DNA from: Micavibrio sp.
GTDB taxonomy: Bacteria; Patescibacteriota; Minisyncoccia; Moranbacterales; GCA-2747515
Reading direction: 5' to 3'
NCBI GenBank assembly: GCA_020718085.1
Contig: DYDB01000002.1
Location: 1-52,349 of the forward strand
DNA length: 52,349 bases
Part shown: in pieces, positions 46,698 to 52,349 of the stretch
Layout of the letters: each line of letters starts with the position of its first letter
Position numbering within the stretch: the stretch's first letter is position 1
Made by a program: the position numbers and the translations under genes
The notes under the pieces: generated by a model
What the model saw: the letters and a program-made list of their open reading frames with translations, nothing else
Databases searched by the model: none
What the model was told of the DNA's origin: nothing

Positions 46698-47711
46698 TTA
46701 AATATTAAATAGTGGATTAATGATACCTATTCCTGCAAGCCCGCCGAGGAGAGAAAAAATGCCCAGCCCTATCACAACGATTCCTGCAGTTTTAAAAAAT
46801 AGTGGGGCATATCGTGAATTGGCAAATGAGATCGATGTGTATGACAGGAGCATGAGAACGGGAAATGTGCCGAGGGCAAAGAAAAACATGATGGTCGCGC
46901 CACTGATGAATGATCCCGAGGAAAGCGCCTGGATCTGCATTGATTGTGTGAATCCGCACGGGAGAAAAAATGTGCCAAACCCGATCATTATTGGTGCAAA
47001 TGTATGATGTTCGATCTTTTTGAAAAAAGAGAATGTGTATGTTGGCAGAGTGATGTAATTTTTTTTGCATATGCCAGCAAGAGTGCACCCGAGCAATATC
47101 ATTACGATGGAAGCGAGAATACCGAGAATTGCACTGAATGTAAAATTGATACCAATTGTACCTCCGAGAAATCCGAGTAGCCCACCGAGTGTAGCAAATG
47201 ACACAATTCGTGCGATGTGAAAAAGAATGAACACCCTCTTATTATTTTTGTCGTCTTCTGCGAGCTTTGCCGATAAAGATAGGACGAGACCGCCAACAAC
47301 AGCAAGACATGATGACACTGACGCGATCAGTCCGATAAGAAAACTTGTGGGAGCCGTTATCCTCTCTCCAAATCCGATATTGAGAACGCCAGATCTTTGC
47401 AAGATGAAAAAGAGTGCAAGAACACTAAACCCGAGCGGAATCGCCTTCCAGATAAGTTTAGGATCGTGCTTTTTTCCATCAAATGAAATTTTTTCTTCTG
47501 AAAGTGTGTACCCATTATGCGAAAGTTTTTCATTGAGTTCTTTTGTAAGTGTGCGCTTGTCATCTGTAAGATCTGTTTCAAACGAAACAGTCTTTTTTTT
47601 AAGATCGACAAAAGCCTTATATAGGCCATCCTGCTCGTTTATGATGTCTTCAATGAGCATTTTGCATGAGGCGCAATGTGTACCGTCAACATGTAGAGTA
47701 ATTTTTTTCAT
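46698..47711 (-). CDS. HMA domain fused to a UreH/DsbD-like permease
   Basis: A protein of 337 residues. The start at 47711 lies 6 nt after AGGA that overlaps the copA stop; a start two codons earlier is possible. Residues 1-70 form a heavy-metal-associated domain with the metal-binding CASC (C13, C16, in THCASCKM). The rest has six to seven spans of the UreH_2/CcdA-DsbD type, with Cys in spans (VSSCLAVVGG, FFLPCGFTQSMQI). Such HMA-permease fusions accompany CopA in copper operons and probably move copper or electrons across the membrane. Coupled to copA. Confidence 0.85.
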   Translation of the reverse strand: MKKITLHVDGTHCASCKMLIEDIINEQDGLYKAFVDLKKKTVSFETDLTDDKRTLTKELNEKLSHNGYTLSEEKISFDGKKHDPKLIWKAIPLGFSVLALFFILQRSGVLNIGFGERITAPTSFLIGLIASVSSCLAVVGGLVLSLSAKLAEDDKNNKRVFILFHIARIVSFATLGGLLGFLGGTIGINFTFSAILGILASIVMILLGCTLAGICKKNYITLPTYTFSFFKKIEHHTFAPIMIGFGTFFLPCGFTQSMQIQALSSGSFISGATIMFFFALGTFPVLMLLSYTSISFANSRYAPLFFKTAGIVVIGLGIFSLLGGLAGIGIINPLFNI

Positions 47712-47719
47712 ATACATTC

Positions 47720-50023
47720 CTATAATTTTTTAGTTTTGATCCTGAGTGAATTGGATATGACAGACACAGAGGACATTGCCATCGCAAATCCTGCAAAAAC
47801 AGGTGAGAGGAGCCATCCAAAGACGGGGTAGAATGCACCAGCGGCGAGAGGTATGCCAATCACATTGTAAATAAATGCCCAAAATAAATTTTGTTTGATG
47901 CCGTGCATGGTCATTGCGGAGAGATCTACAGCTTTTACGATCTTTGAAATATCGCCACCGAGCAGTGTAATGCCTGCAGATGCAATTGCAACATCAGTTC
48001 CTGTGCTCATCGCTATGCCAACATGTGCCTGTGCGAGTGCTGGTGCATCATTTACACCATCTCCTGCCATGACAACGACATGTCCCTTGTCTTGGAAATC
48101 TTTGATGACATGTAATTTATCTTCTGGTGTTACTTCAGCGATCACTTGATCAATACCAACTATTTTTGCAATATATTCCGCTGTATTTTTATTGTCTCCT
48201 GTGAGCATGACAACGGTTTTTTTGCGTTTGTGAAGTTCACGCACAGTCTCGATCACTTCCGGTTTTATCGGATCGGCGACGTATATGATCGCAAATAATT
48301 CATTTTTATTTGCGAGTAGTATGGGTGTTTTTCCGCTATGCGTTTCTTCATCAAGATGTCTTGTATCAAATGAGAGCTGCAAGTCTGAGGCAATGCGTAT
48401 ATTTCCTGCAATATATTCTGTGCCATCTATTACGCCCGAGAGACCTTTTCCTTTCATAGCTGCAAACTGTGACATGTTCTTCAATGTGATATTTTGTTCT
48501 TGTGCATACTGTACGATCGCGTGTGCGATTGGATGTTCTGAACGTGATTCAAGTGTTGCGAGAATCGATATGATCTCATGATCTGTATACGTGCTTTTGT
48601 TATCGATTTTGGTGAAACGCGGCTTTCCCTCGGTGATCGTGCCTGTTTTATCTACGACAACTACATCTGCTGTGTGTAAGGCTTCAAGTGTTGCAGCATC
48701 TTTGATGAGAATACCTTCTCTTGCACCTTTACCGACGCCAACGATAATGGCTGTTGGTGTGGCAAGGCCGAGAGCGCATGGGCATGCAATGATGAGCATG
48801 CCGACAAAAGAAGTTAATGCAAAAGAGAGTGCTGTGGAAAACCCAAGTGTGGGTATACCGAAATAAAGCCATGCAATGACCGCAATGATCGCCAATATTA
48901 AGACGATTGGCACAAAGATCGATGATATTTTATCTGCAAGAGCTTGAATGGGTGCTTTACTTTCTTGCGCCTCTTCTACCATTTTTATGATGTTGGCAAG
49001 TAAAGTCTCAGAGCCAACTTTTTTGGTTGTAAAATTAAATGTGCCTGTTGTATTGATCGTACCGGCAACAACGCGTGCGCCGATATTCTTTTCGATTGGC
49101 ATAGGTTCTCCTGTGATCATTGATTCATCCACAAACGATGAACCCTCTATCACAATGCCATCTGTGGGAATTTTTTGACCCGGTTTGATGATTACAATAT
49201 CTTCACGTTGCACGTGAGCGATAGGTATTTCGATCTCTTTTTTATCACGAAGGACGAGGGCGGTTTTTGCTTGGAGATCAAGTAATTTTTCAATCGCATC
49301 ACCGGTTTTTAATTTTGATCTGGCTTCCAAATATTTGCCAAGCGTGATAAACGTAATAACGACAATTGCTACGTCATAATATGTATAGGTGACATCGATA
49401 TAGGATCCTAATATTTTTTCGAATGAAGCGATGATGAAACTATAAATAAATGCCACAGAGGTGCCAAGTCCGATCAACGTGTCCATATTGGCTTTCCCAT
49501 ATCTGAAGAAACGATACACACCGAGAATGTACGGCTTGCCAATCGTGACAAAAATATATGTGGCAAAAAGCGGGAGTAGATGATGGGCAAAATTATAAAA
49601 CGTTTCCGGTATCGGGGGTATCCAATTGTATTTCGCAAAGATCTCCCAGCTCATAATGAAAATGCTAAAGACTGCAAGGGGAAGTGCAGCATAAATTTTT
49701 CTTTTTAGCTCATTGATCTCTGTGAGTTTTTCTTTCTTTGTCTGATGCATGTTGAGATGTTCCGCATGGAGATCTTTATCTGCAGACAACGATGTATCAT
49801 CATGCGCACGTGTGTTCAAAATGGTATAGCCGAGTGGTGTAAGTTTTTGATTGAGAATGTCCACAGAAGTTTTGTTTTCATCAAGATCGATGAGCGCTTT
49901 TTCTGTACCACTATTTACTACAATGCTATTCACGCCGTCAATTTTTTTGACAGTTCTTTCGATGATGTGTGCACATGATGCACAGTGCATACCTTTTACA
50001 TTGTAGAATTTTGTGGATTTCAT
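47720..50023 (-). CDS. copA: Copper-exporting P-type ATPase CopA
   Basis: A protein of 767 residues. One HMA domain (GMHCASCAHIIE, C14 and C17), then eight spans with the CPC copper site in span 6 (IIACPCALGLATPTA). Phosphatase TGEP (MITGEPMPIEK), phosphorylation site DKTGT, HP motif (SEHPIAHAIV) and GDGVNDAPALAQA are present, and YN and MxxSS-type residues in the last spans (FIYNVIGIPLAAGAFYP, MAMSSVSVISNSLRI) mark the P1B-1 Cu(I) group. It pumps Cu(I) out of the cytoplasm. Second gene of the csoR operon, with tight spacing on both sides (3 and 8 nt). Confidence 0.96.
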   Translation of the reverse strand: MKSTKFYNVKGMHCASCAHIIERTVKKIDGVNSIVVNSGTEKALIDLDENKTSVDILNQKLTPLGYTILNTRAHDDTSLSADKDLHAEHLNMHQTKKEKLTEINELKRKIYAALPLAVFSIFIMSWEIFAKYNWIPPIPETFYNFAHHLLPLFATYIFVTIGKPYILGVYRFFRYGKANMDTLIGLGTSVAFIYSFIIASFEKILGSYIDVTYTYYDVAIVVITFITLGKYLEARSKLKTGDAIEKLLDLQAKTALVLRDKKEIEIPIAHVQREDIVIIKPGQKIPTDGIVIEGSSFVDESMITGEPMPIEKNIGARVVAGTINTTGTFNFTTKKVGSETLLANIIKMVEEAQESKAPIQALADKISSIFVPIVLILAIIAVIAWLYFGIPTLGFSTALSFALTSFVGMLIIACPCALGLATPTAIIVGVGKGAREGILIKDAATLEALHTADVVVVDKTGTITEGKPRFTKIDNKSTYTDHEIISILATLESRSEHPIAHAIVQYAQEQNITLKNMSQFAAMKGKGLSGVIDGTEYIAGNIRIASDLQLSFDTRHLDEETHSGKTPILLANKNELFAIIYVADPIKPEVIETVRELHKRKKTVVMLTGDNKNTAEYIAKIVGIDQVIAEVTPEDKLHVIKDFQDKGHVVVMAGDGVNDAPALAQAHVGIAMSTGTDVAIASAGITLLGGDISKIVKAVDLSAMTMHGIKQNLFWAFIYNVIGIPLAAGAFYPVFGWLLSPVFAGFAMAMSSVSVISNSLRIKTKKL

Positions 50024-50026
50024 ATA

Positions 50027-50296
50027 TTAATTTGAAAGATTATAGATCTTGAGCAATTCTTTGATCGCTTGATCCTTGTTTTCTTTGAGCTGATGTACAG
50101 CGCATGTATTCAAATGACCTATGAGCAATTCTTTCTTGACGGATTTTAGTAATCCTGACACACTATCTGCTTGTTGGATGATCTCAGGACAATATGCGTC
50201 ACTTTCGATCATTGCGATCACTTTATCAAGTGTGCCGCGTGCTTGACGAGCAAGCGTGAGAGATTTTGTCTTTTTCAGGGAAAGTTCTTTGTGCAT
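50027..50296 (-). CDS. csoR: CsoR-family copper-sensing repressor
   Basis: A protein of 89 residues, the usual CsoR size, an all-helical DUF156 protein. The Cu(I) ligands C36, H61 and C65 (YCPEI, then GHLNTCA) form the C-H-C pattern. Such proteins bind GC-centred palindromes as tetramers and leave DNA when Cu(I) binds. It heads the operon with copA and the two envelope copper proteins, and a matching palindrome overlaps its transcription start. Confidence 0.93.
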   Translation of the reverse strand: MHKELSLKKTKSLTLARQARGTLDKVIAMIESDAYCPEIIQQADSVSGLLKSVKKELLIGHLNTCAVHQLKENKDQAIKELLKIYNLSN

Positions 50297-50320
50297 AACT
50301 TATATTGTTTAATGTTATTA

Positions 50321-50342
50321 ACCTATAGCCTAGGGTATAGGT
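50321..50342. promoter_or_regulatory. CsoR-type operator
   Basis: The palindrome ACCTATA-GCCTAGGG-TATAGGT has 7-bp perfect arms (50321-50327 and 50336-50342); its centre resembles the TACCC-TA-GGGTA core of CsoR boxes. It covers the predicted transcription start, so bound repressor would block initiation. Confidence 0.75.
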
Positions 50343-50373
50343 ATAATAGAACATGTCTTGAAAAAATGCAATA
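50343..50373 (-). promoter_or_regulatory. Promoter of the csoR-copA operon
   Basis: On the minus strand TTGCAT and TATTAT (50348-50343) are 17 bp apart. The predicted start falls near 50336, inside the operator. Confidence 0.7.
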
Positions 50374-50480
50374 GGGAGAAACCTGTGCAAGTTTTTTGCA
50401 GTAGTTTTTATGAAATTGTGATCGTTCGTATGAAATATAAGTGCGTATTTATGCGTATTAATTATAAGAAGAAGTGTTTT

Positions 50481-50690
50481 ATCAAGGTTAATTTCCACTG
50501 CGTGATTTTGGTCCGATAAAAACAAAAACTTGCTTTGTAGAGGGGGAAGGGCGCGATAACGTAATACGTGATATCCTGACGAATTGGTTTTTTGGGATGT
50601 CGTTGCCGACCAGTGGAAATGCGAAGAGATTTAAATGGGACCGGGATGGTCCGCTCTTCTCCCTTGGAGGTGGTTTCTTTGCGGTGAAAT
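50481..50690 (+). ncRNA. Candidate structured RNA of about 200 nt
   Basis: A non-coding region between csoR and the DoxX-like gene with dense pairing. A perfect 10-bp helix, ATTTCCACTG (50491-50500) with CAGTGGAAAT (50611-50620), encloses about 110 nt. Inside are ACAAA/TTTGT (50522-50538), GATA-CGT/ACG-TATC (50555-50575) and GTCG-TTGC-CGAC (50599-50610). After it, GAAGAG (50623-50628) with CTCTTC (50654-50659) encloses GGACC-GGGAT-GGTCC (50638-50652), then CTCC-CTT-GGAG (about 50658-50669). GGTCC at 50510-50514 could also pair with GGACC. There is no coding frame. The raiA-motif RNA came to mind for its size and 3' part, but I cannot confirm it. The strand is uncertain; plus is chosen from the pairing layout. 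Confidence 0.55.
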
Positions 50691-50748
50691 TTATGTGGTA
50701 ATGTGTGTGTAGTACAGTGAAGAGGTGTTTTTATTTAACAAAACATAT

Positions 50749-51126
50749 ATGACATCGAAAAAGACAGTGGTCATCTTTTGGATCACAACGACAATATTGT
50801 TCTTATTTGAAGGTGTTTTGCCTGCGTTAACCTCTCAAACAGAGATGGCAAAGGAAGGCATTCGTCACTTGGGCTATCCTGAATATTTTGGTGTTACGCT
50901 GACCGTTTTTAAGATCATTGGTGCGTTGGTTTTGATTTTGCCGTTTGTTCCAAAACGTGTAAAGGAGTGGGCATATGCCGGTTTTGCATTTGATTTTATT
51001 TTTGCAACTGTAAGTTTGTTGATGGTAGACGGATTTGATCTCATGTCAATTTTTCCATTGTTCTTTCTCGGCATTTTGACCATTTCCTATGTTTCTTTTC
51101 ATCAAATGGATTTCAAAAAAGCATGA
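50749..51126 (+). CDS. DoxX-like membrane protein
   Basis: A protein of 125 residues from the ATG at 50749; the GTG at 50725 is an alternative. Four spans (VVIFWITTTILFLFEGVLPAL, LTVFKIIGALVLILPF, WAYAGFAFDFIFATVSLLMV, IFPLFFLGILTISYVSF) with the loop GIRHLGYPEYFGVTLTVFKI between spans 1 and 2, the signature of the DoxX_2 family. No biochemical role is firmly known. It may share a transcript with the structured RNA just upstream. Confidence 0.85.
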   Translation: MTSKKTVVIFWITTTILFLFEGVLPALTSQTEMAKEGIRHLGYPEYFGVTLTVFKIIGALVLILPFVPKRVKEWAYAGFAFDFIFATVSLLMVDGFDLMSIFPLFFLGILTISYVSFHQMDFKKA

Positions 51127-51202
51127 AAGAAAAAGGTGTATTTTGCGTATTACGGTGCAGAAGTTGAATTGATCTTTGTTTAATTATTTAAGTTTATCCA
51201 CT

Positions 51203-51478
51203 ATGACTCTATTGTATCCTTTCGTACACTCTATGCATGTTTATGATCACACTGGTATGTGGGGTGGCTATGGAATCATCGGTGATATGATTATGTTCAT
51301 ATTATGGATCATGGTTATCGGTGCGGTCATTTATTTTGTGGTGCGCTATGCAGGCGCGGGGCAATGCATGCCTACAGCGAGACCACATAATTCCGCGTTG
51401 GACATTTTGAAGGAGCGGTATGCAAAAGGGGAGATCAACAAGGAAGAATTTGAAGAGAAGAAAAAAGATCTCCAGTAA
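51203..51478 (+). CDS. SHOCT-domain membrane protein
   Basis: A protein of 91 residues from the ATG at 51203 (MTLLYPFVHSMHVYDHTGMW); earlier in-frame starts add nine residues. One span (MIMFILWIMVIGAVIYFVV, about 29-48) is followed by a short linker and a C-terminal SHOCT domain (ALDILKERYAKGEINKEEFE, then EKKKDL). SHOCT domains are short two-helix modules at the ends of membrane proteins. The Met/His-rich outer N-terminus could bind copper, which would fit the nearby operon, but that is inference. Followed by a terminator. Confidence 0.85.
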   Translation: MTLLYPFVHSMHVYDHTGMWGGYGIIGDMIMFILWIMVIGAVIYFVVRYAGAGQCMPTARPHNSALDILKERYAKGEINKEEFEEKKKDLQ

Positions 51479-51497
51479 TTCATTCGAAACTTTTTGA

Positions 51498-51528
51498 ACG
51501 GTCACAGGTTGTGGCCGTATTTTTTTTG
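51498..51528 (+). terminator. Terminator after the SHOCT gene
   Basis: ACGG-CAC (51498-51505) pairs with GTG-CCGT (51511-51518) with one mismatch, followed by eight T. Confidence 0.8.
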
Positions 51529-51577
51529 TTCAGAATTGATGTTATAATGAAAAAATTGATATTTTGTGAAAATAAAA

Positions 51578-52349
51578 ATGACAATGCGAAAAAAAATTGA
51601 GAAAAATAATGCATATTTACCGCCAATCTTTTTGTTTGCCCTGGTAGTATTTTTTTGGACGCTTTTTGATAACACATTGACATACGTCACACCGCTACTC
51701 ATGGAGGAGCATGGATTCTCTGTGGGCATGATAGGACTGATCATAGGATCATCATCCATAAGCGGAGCATTGTTTGATTTTTTGATCTGTAAAATTTTCA
51801 AAAATTCAGATTTTAGAAAAATATTTTTGATCATGTTCGCGATCTGTCTTTTTTATCCGCTCATCTTATCACATGCAAATACTATATGGCTTTTTCTTTT
51901 TGCTATGGCGGTGTGGGGTGTCTATTACGATCTTAGTGGGTTTGGTATTTTTAATTTTGTGGGACGTTATACAAAAAAAGATGATCATGCAACAAGCTTT
52001 GGTGTAGTGCAGATCTTTAGGGCGATGAGCGGCGTGCTTGCGCCTTTGATTGCCGGATTGGTGATCGCTGTGGCGGTTGATTGGCGGCTATTTGCAATAT
52101 CGTGGTTTTTTCTTGGGGCGGGGTTTGTACTTTTTAGCATTCTCTTGTTCTTAATGCGTAAAAATTATGTGGCAGATCAGACGCATCGGCACGTAGAGCG
52201 AAGAAAGAATTTTTTTCTGGAGGTTCATCTGTGGAGGAAGTTGGGTAAGATCATGACGCCTGTATTGTGTGTAACATTTTTCTTATCACTTGTAGATGCA
52301 TTTTTTTGGACATTGGCACCTCTTTATGTGGAAGCGATGGATTTTGGTA
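51578..52349 (+). CDS. MFS-family transporter (partial, cut by the window end)
   Basis: The frame opens at ATG 51578 (a second in-frame ATG at 51584) and runs off the right edge after 257 codons. At least seven spans are visible, with TLFDNTLTYVTPLLMEEHGF between spans 1 and 2 and a GGAL-like loop (ISGALFDFLICKIFKNSDFRK) where the MFS A-motif lies. A basic central loop (RKNYVADQTHRHVERRKNF) separates the halves. Substrate unknown. TATAAT at 51543-51548 may be its -10 element. It is distinct from the MFS protein at 42462. Confidence 0.78.
   Translation, partial: MTMRKKIEKNNAYLPPIFLFALVVFFWTLFDNTLTYVTPLLMEEHGFSVGMIGLIIGSSSISGALFDFLICKIFKNSDFRKIFLIMFAICLFYPLILSHANTIWLFLFAMAVWGVYYDLSGFGIFNFVGRYTKKDDHATSFGVVQIFRAMSGVLAPLIAGLVIAVAVDWRLFAISWFFLGAGFVLFSILLFLMRKNYVADQTHRHVERRKNFFLEVHLWRKLGKIMTPVLCVTFFLSLVDAFFWTLAPLYVEAMDFG

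Noticed and set aside
1-52349. CRISPR array
   Set aside because: No regularly spaced direct repeats with unique spacers were found; the repeats seen are tandem (7560), dispersed or palindromic.

Overview
The window looks like a chromosomal segment of a Patescibacteria (Candidate Phyla Radiation) bacterium, most likely Parcubacteria in the broad sense. The reasons are the AT-rich composition, compact genes, many short membrane-anchored proteins of unknown function, a recurrent small N-terminal helical domain placed before a membrane segment, tRNA genes without an encoded CCA, and a set of reduced enzymes (a ProRS without editing domain, a short SufD, a one-lobe TsaB-like protein). TGA is used as stop (for example smpB), so the code is standard. 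This placement is inferred from reading alone; no database was searched.

Bases 1-3700: the end of an extracellular Ig-like protein, a small helical protein, the minus-strand translation block infC-rpmI-rplT, and smpB followed 6 nt later by tmRNA (ssrA), then a RdgB/HAM1-type nucleotide pyrophosphatase. Bases 3700-5760: a 2-isopropylmalate synthase gene (leuA) behind a leader that appears to hold two successive leucine-rich leader peptides, each with its own terminator/antiterminator pair. This is the most interesting signal in the window. Bases 5800-11700: a membrane-anchored vWA protein, a repeat-tailed membrane protein, proS, a TIM-barrel protein, a TsaB-like mini-protein and a Cys-repeat membrane thiol-oxidoreductase. 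Bases 11700-19060: rpoB-rpoC with a consensus promoter and two DnaA-box sequences upstream. Bases 19200-22030: a candidate structured RNA converging on a sufC-sufB-sufD operon.

Bases 22200-30650 are accessory. There are tRNA-Ser(UGA), tRNA-Arg(GCG) and tRNA-Ser(GCU). Abutting the last is a probable integrated element: a large serine recombinase whose 3' end lies inside the tRNA gene, a HUH rolling-circle Rep-like protein, a small protein, a winged-helix-like protein and an array of large hairpins. A restriction-modification pair and a membrane protein follow. Bases 30650-43700 hold single-gene transcription units (TauE/SafE permease, GDSL hydrolase, nucleoside deoxyribosyltransferase, an ABC-2 exporter operon, YceI, a broken GIY-YIG gene, tRNA-Ser(CGA), DUF1428, MFS), with dispersed tRNA-derived-looking repeats placed just before terminators.

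Bases 43700-52349: a tiny membrane protein, a repeat protein, an adenylosuccinate synthetase homologue, and a minus-strand copper operon (csoR-copA-HMA/UreH-like permease-cupredoxin) with a CsoR-type operator on its promoter. Then come a second candidate structured RNA of about 200 nt, a DoxX-like protein, a SHOCT protein and an MFS gene cut by the window end. Most core genes lack a Shine-Dalgarno sequence. A distinct subset (leuA, rpoB, purA, the deoxyribosyltransferase and three small unknown genes) has a strong one.
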